A stretch of 64,000 nucleotides of DNA, taken from Nitrospira_D sp035465795. Lineage in GTDB: Bacteria; Nitrospirota; Nitrospiria; Nitrospirales; Nitrospiraceae. Position numbers and translations under genes: made by a program. Position 1 is the stretch's first letter. Each line of letters opens with the position of its first letter. The stretch is taken from assembly GCF_049546785.1 (NCBI RefSeq), contig NZ_JBMWAN010000001.1, positions 558,001 to 622,000 of the forward strand, read 5' to 3'. Positions 44,198 to 52,671 of this stretch are shown piece after piece. Below the pieces are notes generated by a model. The model did no database searches, had not been told where the DNA came from, and saw only the letters and a list, made by a program, of their open reading frames with translations.

Positions 44198-45688
44198 TCA
44201 CCGGGAATCTCGGGCAAACACAGCGTGCGTCTTTCGAGCTCGCCAGGCTGCCAGAACCTCCTGAGCATGAAGAATTACAAACGCAACGCCGCCCAAGCCG
44301 ATGAGCACGGCTAGGCCGATGATGGGATCGCTCGTCACGAACAACTTTGCACTTACCAACACCGCTCCAAGTATCCCTCCCTGAAGAACAGCAACGGCAA
44401 ACGGACGGGCGCTTGTGGCGACCGGCACGCCGATCAGACGCCGGGAGAGAAAGACTCCGACAATGAACTGCATTACCATAGGCACGGTCACCGCCAAGCT
44501 CGCACCGACGATGCCATAGGAAACCGCGAGCGGGTAGATCAATGCTCCCATCACGATCAAGCGTGCCAGGCTGACATAGAAATCGATCTGCGGTTGACCG
44601 ATGGCGTTGTAGAGATAGCCATTGAGCATCCAGAGGGCCCTGAAACAACCGAACACCGCAAGGATCTGCAAGGGTGCCACAGCCGGCGCCCATTGGGGCC
44701 CGTACAAAGCTGCCACGATCTCCGGTGCCAGCACCGCAATGCCGACCGACACGGGAACCACCACCCCGATGACGAGGCGGATTCCGCGGCCATATTCGAC
44801 TGCAAGCCCGATCTTATCGGACTGGAGCTTACTAAACATTGGGAAAAGCACTTTCGCCAGCAGTTTCGATATATATGTCGACGGAATATTTGCAAGGGTA
44901 TAGGCGATCACATAGTAACCGAGTGCCTCCATCCCCAAGAGCTTGCCGATCACGGCATTGTCCAACTCACGGGTAAGAAACACGACAATCACCAGTCCGG
45001 TGATGAATCGCCCGTATTGAAACAGTTCCTTCGCGATGGCAAAGTCGAAACGGAAACGCACCCGCCCCGGCACAATGACGAACGAGAGGATGCTGTTGAT
45101 TGCGGCGGAGGCAATCTGCGCATATACCAACGCCCATACACTCCGAAGCGTGTATGCCAATCCCACCGACACAAGGAAATTCAACGCGGTCCCCGCCTGC
45201 TCGAGATAGGTCAACCGCTTGAAATCCAATTCCTTCTGCAGTGCAATCGCGTTCACATTCTGACAACCGGTGAAGACAAAACTGATTCCCACGATCGCCA
45301 CAAGCGAATCCAAGATCGGCTGTTCATAGAAGGCCGCCGCCCAGGGCGCGATGAAGAATGCCAGCACTGAAAGCCCCGCGCCGCGCAATACCATGAGGGT
45401 GAATGCCGTGTCCCGCGCATCCTCAAAGCGCTGCTGCCGGTGAATCAACGCCGCCCCGAATCCGGTTTCGGTAAAAATCTCGATCATACGGACGGCCATC
45501 GAGCACACGGCCATCAACCCGAAAATCTCCGGAGTCAGCAACCTCGCGAGAATGATTGAGCGCGCAAAGGACAGCACCGCTACCCCGGCGCTGGACAGGC
45601 CGACCCATATGCCGGAACGGACGGCCTTGCGCTGCAGAGAGCCGTCTGCCCGATCAAGAAATTGCACCACTCTTTTCAGAAATGTCAC
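44198..45688 (-). CDS. Wzx-type oligosaccharide flippase (MOP superfamily)
   Basis: A 496-residue protein with about 14 transmembrane helices, typical of PST/Wzx transporters. It opens AVRSGIWVGLSSAGVAVLSFARSIILARLL, the conserved first helix region with the LAR motif, followed by PEIFGLMAVC. It should flip undecaprenyl-linked repeat units across the inner membrane. With the Wzy/ligase-like gene at 40563 this argues for a Wzx/Wzy-type EPS pathway. A 195-nt gap to the upstream phosphatase is the largest interruption in this part and may hold a promoter. It contains a small palindrome, AGCCGC-AG-GCGGCT, near 45780. Confidence 0.92.
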   Translation of the reverse strand: MTFLKRVVQFLDRADGSLQRKAVRSGIWVGLSSAGVAVLSFARSIILARLLTPEIFGLMAVCSMAVRMIEIFTETGFGAALIHRQQRFEDARDTAFTLMVLRGAGLSVLAFFIAPWAAAFYEQPILDSLVAIVGISFVFTGCQNVNAIALQKELDFKRLTYLEQAGTALNFLVSVGLAYTLRSVWALVYAQIASAAINSILSFVIVPGRVRFRFDFAIAKELFQYGRFITGLVIVVFLTRELDNAVIGKLLGMEALGYYVIAYTLANIPSTYISKLLAKVLFPMFSKLQSDKIGLAVEYGRGIRLVIGVVVPVSVGIAVLAPEIVAALYGPQWAPAVAPLQILAVFGCFRALWMLNGYLYNAIGQPQIDFYVSLARLIVMGALIYPLAVSYGIVGASLAVTVPMVMQFIVGVFLSRRLIGVPVATSARPFAVAVLQGGILGAVLVSAKLFVTSDPIIGLAVLIGLGGVAFVILHAQEVLAAWRARKTHAVFARDSR

Positions 45689-45883
45689 GACTACAGCTTA
45701 CCTTTTCCAGGCACGTTAGAGATGACCCTTGCAGCCACACGATAACCGTCCATCAATAATCTCCGTTGGGGGGAGAGCCGCAGGCGGCTAGTCCCGAGCG
45801 GTTGAGGCAGACATTATTTCGACGGATTACGTTCGAGTGAAGGTCCGAAGAATGTGCTCCGGACGCCGAGCCCGGATGCAGGG

Positions 45884-46456
45884 CTATCGTCCAATCGATT
45901 CAAACCATTTCTCGACACACTGACTGATGCGCTCGAAGCACTTTTCGAACGCTCCGGCTGGACCTCCGTACGGGTCCTGTATATTAAAAGCGGCATAGCC
46001 CCGCTCCTTGCCCGGCCCATTGGAATCAAGCAGCGGCAGGAGAAACAACTTTTCCTGATGCTGGTCATAGGATGACCGAAGCTCTGCATATTGCCACGCC
46101 TCCATGGCAATAATCATATCGTATGACTCCACAAGTTCCAGGGACATCGATTGAGAACGATGGCGCTCAAGGTCGACGCCGAAACTTCTTGCAACCTGGA
46201 TTGCGTGCTCCGGCGAAGATAGCGGTTTAGACACGTGGAGCCCCGCAGAACCGAACTTGATTTCAGGAGTACGCCCCTGCCTCTGCAGGTTCGACGCAAG
46301 GTGCTCCGCAAAAGGACTGCGACAGATGTTCCCCTTGCAGACAAACAGGACAGACCGGGGATTGGCAGGGATCGCAGGCACACGGATACATGGGCCTCGA
46401 AATGTCCAATACAGATCGACCACGCCTCTCTTAAGCTGTCGTGCGACTGCTCTCAT
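45884..46456 (-). CDS. Low-molecular-weight protein-tyrosine phosphatase (Wzb-like)
   Basis: A 190-residue phosphatase. The active-site loop CKGNICRS (C-x5-R-S) lies at about residue 40 and the general acid region QDPYGG near residue 165. An N-terminal extension of about 30 residues precedes the usual start. Wzb-type phosphatases dephosphorylate the tyrosine autokinase (Wzc) that controls EPS chain length. No kinase is in this window, so the partner must lie elsewhere. Its ATG overlaps the upstream hydrolase stop by 4 nt. Confidence 0.9.
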   Translation of the reverse strand: MRAVARQLKRGVVDLYWTFRGPCIRVPAIPANPRSVLFVCKGNICRSPFAEHLASNLQRQGRTPEIKFGSAGLHVSKPLSSPEHAIQVARSFGVDLERHRSQSMSLELVESYDMIIAMEAWQYAELRSSYDQHQEKLFLLPLLDSNGPGKERGYAAFNIQDPYGGPAGAFEKCFERISQCVEKWFESIGR

Positions 46457-47451
46457 TTAACTTTTCCCACATTACAATTACCTGCCATCCCTGCATGATC
46501 GCCGTCGAAACGACGAAGCCACCTGCCGCACTGAGCCAACATGTCCTCCTCCCACTCACGGAATGAAAAGATATGATTGGCATCCTTCGTCACGTGAATC
46601 TCGTGCCAGGCGGTGTACGATTCCAATTCGGCTTGCTTCCGCTCCACGAATTTCTTCTCGAACTCGTAGTAGAGGCGATCCATCCCCGCGAAAATCAGAT
46701 AGACAGGCCGCGACGTAGAGACCATCTTGAAAAATGACGGGGCAAAATAGGGGTTGGTGTTGTCTGTTCCTTCCTGTTGAGCGGCTCCCGCAGAGACCGG
46801 CACCTTTCCTCGCAGCTTCACGAGTAACGGCTTGAAGAGTGAACGGGCAATCAGCTTATAATCGCTTTGGAATGTGAGAAAACGGACCCAGGAGCGCCAC
46901 GCGCCCAGGTCCCACAGCTTCCGAAGATACCCGTCACGCGTCCCCTTCATCTGAGTGTCTGTCATATATTTTGTGAAGTCGATATGCGAGCCGTCCAGAA
47001 TGACGGGGATGGCCAGCCCGAGCAGGCAGGTGATCCTCAAGTCCCGTGCGGCAGTGAGAAGGCCGGTGATCGCCCCTCCGCACAGCCCTGAGACGATGAA
47101 CTGCGACGTTCCATAGGTGCGCTGCATCCAGTCCATTGCCGCAATGGTATCATCGACATAACGGCCGACCTGGATCGCCCCGTAGAGATCAGCTAAATAT
47201 TCCTCTTGTACCTCTCCCTCCGAATCACCCAGCCCATAAAAGTCGAATCGCAAAACAGGATACCCAAGCGCCACGAATCGCTCTGCCATACTGATGTACA
47301 GCCGGTGTGGAGCGACCCGCATCTTGACCCCGGGAGACAATAGGATGATCGCGGCACCGGACGCAGACGGATCCGCAGGCCGGTGCAACATACCGAACAG
47401 ACGATTGCCTGCCTTGTTCGGAAATGTAACCGGAAGGACTTCGCTCGTCAT
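46453..47451 (-). CDS. Exosortase A-associated alpha/beta hydrolase (type 1-like)
   Basis: A 332-residue alpha/beta-hydrolase-fold protein. The ATG at 47451 overlaps the upstream stop (ATGA); an ATG at 47466 is possible. FPNKAGNRLFGMLHRP begins the domain. YPVLRFDFYGLGDSEGE is the conserved strand-4 region. The nucleophile elbow reads VSGLCGGAIT, with Cys at the serine position. A late histidine occurs in TKDANHIFSFREWE. The pair of adjacent hydrolases (here and 47448) matches the exosortase A system-associated hydrolases 1 and 2. The function is unknown; a role in EPS assembly is inferred from context. Confidence 0.82.
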   Translation of the reverse strand: MTSEVLPVTFPNKAGNRLFGMLHRPADPSASGAAIILLSPGVKMRVAPHRLYISMAERFVALGYPVLRFDFYGLGDSEGEVQEEYLADLYGAIQVGRYVDDTIAAMDWMQRTYGTSQFIVSGLCGGAITGLLTAARDLRITCLLGLAIPVILDGSHIDFTKYMTDTQMKGTRDGYLRKLWDLGAWRSWVRFLTFQSDYKLIARSLFKPLLVKLRGKVPVSAGAAQQEGTDNTNPYFAPSFFKMVSTSRPVYLIFAGMDRLYYEFEKKFVERKQAELESYTAWHEIHVTKDANHIFSFREWEEDMLAQCGRWLRRFDGDHAGMAGNCNVGKVK

Positions 47452-48293
47452 CGTGCGGCCATCCATCCCAATGTCAGATCGAACAAATTCGGGGCTGTCC
47501 TGTACCATCGTTTGATTTCTTTCCAAAACGGCTCCTCCACCGCTCCTTGAAGGTCGGAAGAGGGATAGGCCTCTTGCAAAGCCTTGAGGTCCGGGTGGAA
47601 CGGCTGGCCTTCCCTTCCGATCTGAACGATCAGACACGAGCCTGCAAACCGCCTGCTCCCTTCTTTCAAGTTCACCGCCGACGCTTGCTCATAACAGGGA
47701 TAGGCCAGCTCATATCCATCGATATTCACTGTGCTGCCTTCCCGCATCGTCCTGACCAGGGCCTCACGGTTGCGACGGATTTCCTTATACACTGCCGTTT
47801 GGGTGGTCAAATTGATGCGGAGCAACTCCTGCATATATTTCCCTCCATCGACAACCGGCTCCCATAACACCAGCCTCCCGACCTTCGTCGACCGCTCGGC
47901 GGCAAGAGCAGCCAGAGTCGCGCCAAATCGCAGCCCCAACAACCCGATCCCCTGAGCGATCCCGCTCGACCGCTCCAGCAGGCGGACCGCACAGTCGATA
48001 TCGGAGAGCATCGTTTCCACTGATGCCGCCGAGAACTCCCCCTCGCTGTCGCCATTCCCCATCGCGTCAAACCGAAGCACCCATGCACCGCGGGCGGCCA
48101 GCATCCTGGCAAAAGAGACATACACGCGTTGCGCCCACAACTTCTCCTCCGCAAACGGATGACAAAATACCCAGCCGGCCCCCGACGGAGTTCCGACAGG
48201 CTGATGCACAATGCCGAAGAGCCGATAAGACCCGTTCTCAAAAAACATCGGCGTTTCGATCACTGGGGGCGTCATCTCTGAGAGGGTGTCCAC
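47448..48293 (-). CDS. Exosortase A-associated alpha/beta hydrolase (type 2-like)
   Basis: A 281-residue alpha/beta-hydrolase-fold protein. The GTG at 48293 has AGGA close upstream; an ATG at 48275 gives an ATGA overlap with the GT2 gene and is a real alternative. GSYRLFGIVHQP and WVFCHPFAEEKLWAQRVYV begin the fold, and WVLRFDAMGNGDSEGE mirrors the neighbouring hydrolase. The nucleophile elbow is LLGLRFGATLA, with Arg where serine is expected, so classical hydrolase chemistry is unlikely. It may bind rather than hydrolyse its substrate or partner with the Cys-elbow neighbour. Confidence 0.82.
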   Translation of the reverse strand: MDTLSEMTPPVIETPMFFENGSYRLFGIVHQPVGTPSGAGWVFCHPFAEEKLWAQRVYVSFARMLAARGAWVLRFDAMGNGDSEGEFSAASVETMLSDIDCAVRLLERSSGIAQGIGLLGLRFGATLAALAAERSTKVGRLVLWEPVVDGGKYMQELLRINLTTQTAVYKEIRRNREALVRTMREGSTVNIDGYELAYPCYEQASAVNLKEGSRRFAGSCLIVQIGREGQPFHPDLKALQEAYPSSDLQGAVEEPFWKEIKRWYRTAPNLFDLTLGWMAAR

Positions 48294-49432
48294 AGTTCCT
48301 GCCTCACACCTGTTGCATACTTCAGCCAGGCAACCAGAATTGCCGCATTAACCATTGAAAAGTAGAGCGCCACCTTGCCGGGCAATGAGTGTCGAAGGAA
48401 ATGCCATCCGGAAAATGCCAACAGCGCAACGAGATAGAACGCGATCTGAACGGTTGAGAAAAAGAGGAACCATGGTGAATCCATTAACAGCACAGAGCTG
48501 AGTAATGCTGTGATCAGAAAAAACGGCACCGCCCATCGCAAGACCTTATGTGACAGCATCTCTAGGGCAAATACCCCGAAGCGGGCCGGGTTCAGCACCC
48601 GCGCATATGAAAACAGCGCCGTCATTCCCCGAATCAACGTGCGAACCTTCCGTTCGAATTCCTGTCTGGAATCTTTGACACTGGTCATCGTGCCCACCGC
48701 GTCCGGCTCGCTGACAGCGCGATACCCCTGCTCGACCGTCCTGAGGACGGACAGAAAATCCGGCGCCATTCCCTCCACAAAGGGCACGCAAAGATTACGT
48801 CGCTGGGCATAGAAGGAACCGCTCGCTCCCACAATGGAATGCACCTTGGACTCAAGACGCCGGACGAGCAACTCATACCGCCCATACCAGGCCTCTCCGC
48901 CTGACTCGGCGATCTTGTCCTCGCCGGAAACACATCCGATGGCAGGGTCACGAAAGCGCCGTACAATGTTGCGTAACGCATCCGGCTCCAGTTCGATCGC
49001 GGCATCAGAAAAAACGAGAATATCATGCTTCGCCTGCTCAAGCCCGGCATTCAGTGCCGCCGCCTTTCCCCGCCTGACAGGACATTCGACCAGAGTCATG
49101 CCTCCGTGAGCCCGCGTCCGGATCAATTCCACCGTCCGGTCGGTGGACCCATCCGAAACGAACAACACTTGAAGCCGGTCGGCCGGATAACGGAGGGCCT
49201 CCGTATTAACTATCTTCCGCTCAATCCGCCTCTCCTCGTTGCAGACCGGGATAATCATTGATACCGGGGGATAAAAAGAGGCATCGCCCCCCTCTGTCTT
49301 CCCCTGCCGCCTTGAGAAACGGCCCAACACCCACAAGACGGCCGGATACCCGAGATAGGGGTACACGATCCCGAACACCGAAAGCCAAAACAGCCCTTCC
49401 ATCGCGGTCACAGCAGTACTCCCGTCAGTCAT
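48272..49432 (-). CDS. Glycosyltransferase family 2, membrane-associated
   Basis: A 386-residue GT-A enzyme. An N-terminal membrane helix (about 10-30) precedes the GT2 domain: VSMIIPVCNEERRIERKI, VLFVSDGSTDRTVELI (nucleotide Asp), DILVFSDAAIELEPDAL (DxD-like) and SGEDKI. Several C-terminal helices (about 300-375) follow. This layout is like processive or lipid-carrier-directed synthases of cell-surface glycans. It overlaps the ATP-grasp gene by 8 nt and the hydrolase by up to 22 nt. Confidence 0.9.
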   Translation of the reverse strand: MTDGSTAVTAMEGLFWLSVFGIVYPYLGYPAVLWVLGRFSRRQGKTEGGDASFYPPVSMIIPVCNEERRIERKIVNTEALRYPADRLQVLFVSDGSTDRTVELIRTRAHGGMTLVECPVRRGKAAALNAGLEQAKHDILVFSDAAIELEPDALRNIVRRFRDPAIGCVSGEDKIAESGGEAWYGRYELLVRRLESKVHSIVGASGSFYAQRRNLCVPFVEGMAPDFLSVLRTVEQGYRAVSEPDAVGTMTSVKDSRQEFERKVRTLIRGMTALFSYARVLNPARFGVFALEMLSHKVLRWAVPFFLITALLSSVLLMDSPWFLFFSTVQIAFYLVALLAFSGWHFLRHSLPGKVALYFSMVNAAILVAWLKYATGVRQELWTPSQR

Positions 49433-50612
49433 GGTGAGCGAACCATCGCTTGACCTCGTGGAATCCGGGATTCGGATCTGAGAGCCGGAAGACCTCGTGG
49501 TACGTATCTTTCTCCCACAGTTTCATGAAACGGAAAATGGAAGTCAGTTTTCCTGCATGGCCGGGAGGAAGATGGAGTTCATTGTCATGTTTGAAAAGCC
49601 GCATTAATAATGCATCGAGATCGCCCATAAACCATCGACTTCGCACCCCGACTCGATAGGTGTCGATCGGCTTCATCGGCGCATCTGACAATGTCTGAAC
49701 CAGAAGATCGGGGAAATCCACCCCGGCATCGATCGCCAATTGCAACGATCCCCAAAACCGCCCGTTAATCTCCATCAACTTCAAGGTCTGATCGGCCTCA
49801 TCCTGCTTAAATTCCACCATCGCCACCCCTTCCCACCCCAACTCATCGAGCAACATCTGGGCATAGCGCCTGGCTTGAGGAGAAACCGGAGCACTCTCAC
49901 ACAGCACGCTCACGCCCCCGGAGGGAGGCTTTTCACGGAGTCGCCGATGACTGAACTGCGCCACCAGGTTGCCGCGCTGATAGCACATGAACACCCCGAC
50001 GCCGGGCCCCACAACCCGCTGCTGCAGCAGAATCGGATATTCGCTCGGGTCCTTGGCCGCAAGAATCGCTTCAAGTTCACGCTCATTTTCAGCGTACGTC
50101 ACGGACGTCGATCGCCACCTGCCGTTGATCGCAATGCGGGACCGGTGCGGTTTGACAACAACCGGAAAGCGGAGTCCATCCGGCCACCGAAGCCGCTCGC
50201 CGGGCCGCGCCAGGACGACACCCGTTGGAATGGGAATGGACAACTTTTCTGCAAGTGCCAGCACCTCCACCTTATTTGCCGCCCGGTTGAAGGTGGCAGC
50301 CGCTGGAAGCGGGACCCGGCTATGCCGTTCCACCTCGGCCCTTCTCTGAACGACCAGCGCCGTCGTGACTTCCGTAACCGGCAGCACCACATCAATGCCC
50401 CGCTCACGGACCGTCCGAAGAAGAGTCTCCACGAACCCGGCACTGTCCCGTGCCGGGTCGGGGTACGTGAAACTCTCGTGACAATAGCGCGACGCCTGGG
50501 CCAGGGACGGCTGGGTCTTTGCCCCGACGATCACCCAATGGCCTTTGCTCCCCAGCGAGCGAGTAATCGCCAGCGCCGGCCTCGTCTCACCATCGGTAAC
50601 AAGAATTTTCAA
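49425..50612 (-). CDS. ATP-grasp family protein
   Basis: A 395-residue protein. The start is a TTG at 50612, forming a TTGA overlap with the deacetylase stop. The N-terminal domain has ILVTDGETRPALAITRSLG. The ATP-grasp core has FPVVVKPHRSRIA (ATP-binding Lys), PILLQQRVVGPGVGVFM and LMEINGRFWGSLQLA (metal-binding E/N). Such enzymes join a carboxylate, through acyl-phosphate, to an amine. In this cluster it could attach an amino acid to a sugar or build an amide-linked substituent. Substrates are not predictable from sequence. Confidence 0.87.
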   Translation of the reverse strand: MKILVTDGETRPALAITRSLGSKGHWVIVGAKTQPSLAQASRYCHESFTYPDPARDSAGFVETLLRTVRERGIDVVLPVTEVTTALVVQRRAEVERHSRVPLPAAATFNRAANKVEVLALAEKLSIPIPTGVVLARPGERLRWPDGLRFPVVVKPHRSRIAINGRWRSTSVTYAENERELEAILAAKDPSEYPILLQQRVVGPGVGVFMCYQRGNLVAQFSHRRLREKPPSGGVSVLCESAPVSPQARRYAQMLLDELGWEGVAMVEFKQDEADQTLKLMEINGRFWGSLQLAIDAGVDFPDLLVQTLSDAPMKPIDTYRVGVRSRWFMGDLDALLMRLFKHDNELHLPPGHAGKLTSIFRFMKLWEKDTYHEVFRLSDPNPGFHEVKRWFAHHD

Positions 50613-51667
50613 AACAGCCCCACAACCCGTGCCAAAAACATTGGCATACTCTCTGTCGCAGCTTGGCAGATATTGACCCGTCGAATAGTGAACGGATCGT
50701 CCTCGCAGCTCACGCTCCCGCCCTTAGCCAAAAAAGCCAATCGGAATCCCGCTGCCCTGACCGACTCGGCCACCTGAGGTGTCCAATACCCTCTTGGGTA
50801 ACTAAATGTAGGGAACATTCCCTTACAGCGAACATCGAACACCTCTTTTGACATCCGTATATCTTCCCGAGCCTCTTCAATTGGCATCTCACTGAGTAGA
50901 CGATGCTCCGAACCGTGCCCCCCGAATGCGATTCCATGCCGCGACATCTCGGCAATCTGCTCCCAATTCATGAAACTGTCCGTCCCCTCCACATCGCCAT
51001 TCTCGACACCGAATTCGCTTCTCAAGTTAGCCAATGCTGTGTCCACTAAAGAAGGAGTCAACCCCGCTCTATTCCGGCTGATCGTCTCTATAATTCGGGA
51101 CCGCGGATCGCTATCGTTCAGATCCAACACCTCCGCGAGACCGATAGGATCCAGCGCCTCGCGAATTCTCACTTCCCTTGCCGGCTCCCTTCTCACCGTC
51201 CTCACGGCAAGCACCAGGAGATGCACGAGAGCCTCTTGCCAAAAGAGCCGGTTCCTGCCGATGAAGTTGACCGGAAGAAACACCAGCGCCGGCAATTCAT
51301 ACCGCCGCAGAACCGGCAGCGCATTAGTAAAGTTGTCCTGCCACCCGTCGTCGAATGTGATCAGGCAGGATGAACTTTCAAACGGGCTTTTCCGCTCCAT
51401 CCGGTCGGCAAATTCCTCAATCGAGAGAACCTTGAATCGCCGCTTCACAACCGCCATCTGTTCAGCGAATGTCTCGCAATCAACCATAATTGCCGGGTGC
51501 GAGCCGCTTCGGCACATTTGCTCCGGCGTCAAGACGCGATGATACATAAGAATTACCGCTCTCCGGCGCAAGACGACGAACTGCCAGAGCTGAAGCAACC
51601 CCACCGCATAGAGCATGTGCGATACGGCATACTTGATCGCATGTTTCATCCTGCCACCCGCCATCAT
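50609..51667 (-). CDS. Polysaccharide deacetylase family protein
   Basis: A 352-residue NodB-type deacetylase. The ATG at 51667 is chosen because it overlaps the upstream stop by 4 nt and has GGAAGGG upstream. Motifs are complete: AVILMYHRV, CLITFDDGWQDNF (metal and catalytic Asp), FGGHGSEHRLL (H-x3-H metal ligands), FSYPRGYW (Arg) and a late barrel strand AGFRLAFLAKG. Unlike the gene at 21891, this one looks catalytically competent. It likely removes N-acetyl groups from EPS amino sugars, generating free amines. Confidence 0.9.
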   Translation of the reverse strand: MMAGGRMKHAIKYAVSHMLYAVGLLQLWQFVVLRRRAVILMYHRVLTPEQMCRSGSHPAIMVDCETFAEQMAVVKRRFKVLSIEEFADRMERKSPFESSSCLITFDDGWQDNFTNALPVLRRYELPALVFLPVNFIGRNRLFWQEALVHLLVLAVRTVRREPAREVRIREALDPIGLAEVLDLNDSDPRSRIIETISRNRAGLTPSLVDTALANLRSEFGVENGDVEGTDSFMNWEQIAEMSRHGIAFGGHGSEHRLLSEMPIEEAREDIRMSKEVFDVRCKGMFPTFSYPRGYWTPQVAESVRAAGFRLAFLAKGGSVSCEDDPFTIRRVNICQAATESMPMFLARVVGLF

Positions 51668-52671
51668 CGTGCTTGCCCTTCCATCTGATCCAACGCGACT
51701 CTTGCGGATTGCCCCCAGCGGTCGGACGAATTTCGCCCGATCTGACGTTTCAGATGTTCGACTGCACGATCCCACCTGCCTGCCTCGCGATACGCCACCC
51801 CCAGATGGAGATCGATGCAGTACATATTCGGCTTCAACGTCTTCGCCCTCTCCAGCAGCGGGAGCCCCTCGCGAGCCCGGCCCGCCTTGACCAACACCCA
51901 CCCATAGGTGTCCATAATATCCGGGTTGTCCGAATCCATTGCGAACGCCCGAGCCGCATATTGCTCCGCCTCGACCGGATTCGCGTCCAGGAACTCAATG
52001 TCCAGCCATGCAATCGTGTTGTATATTTCCGGGGACTGAAAACCGCTGTCCAAGGCCAGCATGTATTCGGCCCTGGCTCGCTGATAGTCATGCTCCCGTT
52101 CGTACACCATTCCACGGTTGAAATGTTTGAGATCATGGTATGTTTTGGCAGTCACCGCAACAACCGGCACGAGCAGGAGCGCCACAATAGATATAGATGT
52201 GGCCCGCCTCATTCCAAGCCGCCCTATATTGACACAAGTCAACCCGATGAGAATTCCCGCCGCATCCGCCACCAAATCCCCGTACTCAGCCGTCCGCCCC
52301 CGGCCAAGAATAGCCTGCTGCGCTTCGTCCACAACCGCAATGAGAAGGGATAGCACCGCTGCCGCGGTCAATTTCCCCCGGTCGGTGGCAGGCCAGGGCC
52401 GACTGCGCCACACGCCATACACAATGGCAAATACCGCAATGAAGGCGAAACAATGAGTCGGTTTATCCAGTCCGGGAAACTGCAACCAGACCTTCGACAG
52501 TTTTCCTGCCATGACGTTCGGCAATACCAACAGCACTGCCAGGATAAGGAGGCCCATCCACCACGGGATTCCCAGTCTTATGCGATCAGCGATCGCGCTT
52601 ACCCCCAGCCGGCAACGACCGGCTCCTGCCCCCTTGCAGAACCGGGCACTGATCTGGTCATGCCGAAACAT
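51664..52671 (-). CDS. VanZ domain-TPR fusion membrane protein
   Basis: A 335-residue protein. The ATG at 52671 (GGAAG upstream) is favoured over a TTG at 52701. Residues ~35-160 form a VanZ-like domain of about four helices, with LDKPTHCFAFIAVFAIVYG and the signature DEAQQAILGRGRTAEYGDLVADAAG. A further helix (about 165-185) leads to a TPR region (about 190-330; FNRGMVYEREHDYQRARAEY, IMDTYGWVLVKAG). VanZ proteins occur in exosortase/EPS loci. The TPR part probably faces the periplasm and binds partners, perhaps XrtA or PrsT; this is inference. Confidence 0.85.
   Translation of the reverse strand: MFRHDQISARFCKGAGAGRCRLGVSAIADRIRLGIPWWMGLLILAVLLVLPNVMAGKLSKVWLQFPGLDKPTHCFAFIAVFAIVYGVWRSRPWPATDRGKLTAAAVLSLLIAVVDEAQQAILGRGRTAEYGDLVADAAGILIGLTCVNIGRLGMRRATSISIVALLLVPVVAVTAKTYHDLKHFNRGMVYEREHDYQRARAEYMLALDSGFQSPEIYNTIAWLDIEFLDANPVEAEQYAARAFAMDSDNPDIMDTYGWVLVKAGRAREGLPLLERAKTLKPNMYCIDLHLGVAYREAGRWDRAVEHLKRQIGRNSSDRWGQSARVALDQMEGQAR

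Noticed and set aside
44196..44693. Long N-terminal extension of the glycosyltransferase at 42954
   Set aside because: The extension is a shadow frame of the flippase gene; the true start is 2 nt after the flippase stop.
45689..45883. Possible promoter or terminator in the largest gap of the mid-cluster
   Set aside because: Only a short 6-bp palindrome is visible; no T-run and no -24/-12 or convincing -35/-10 pair.
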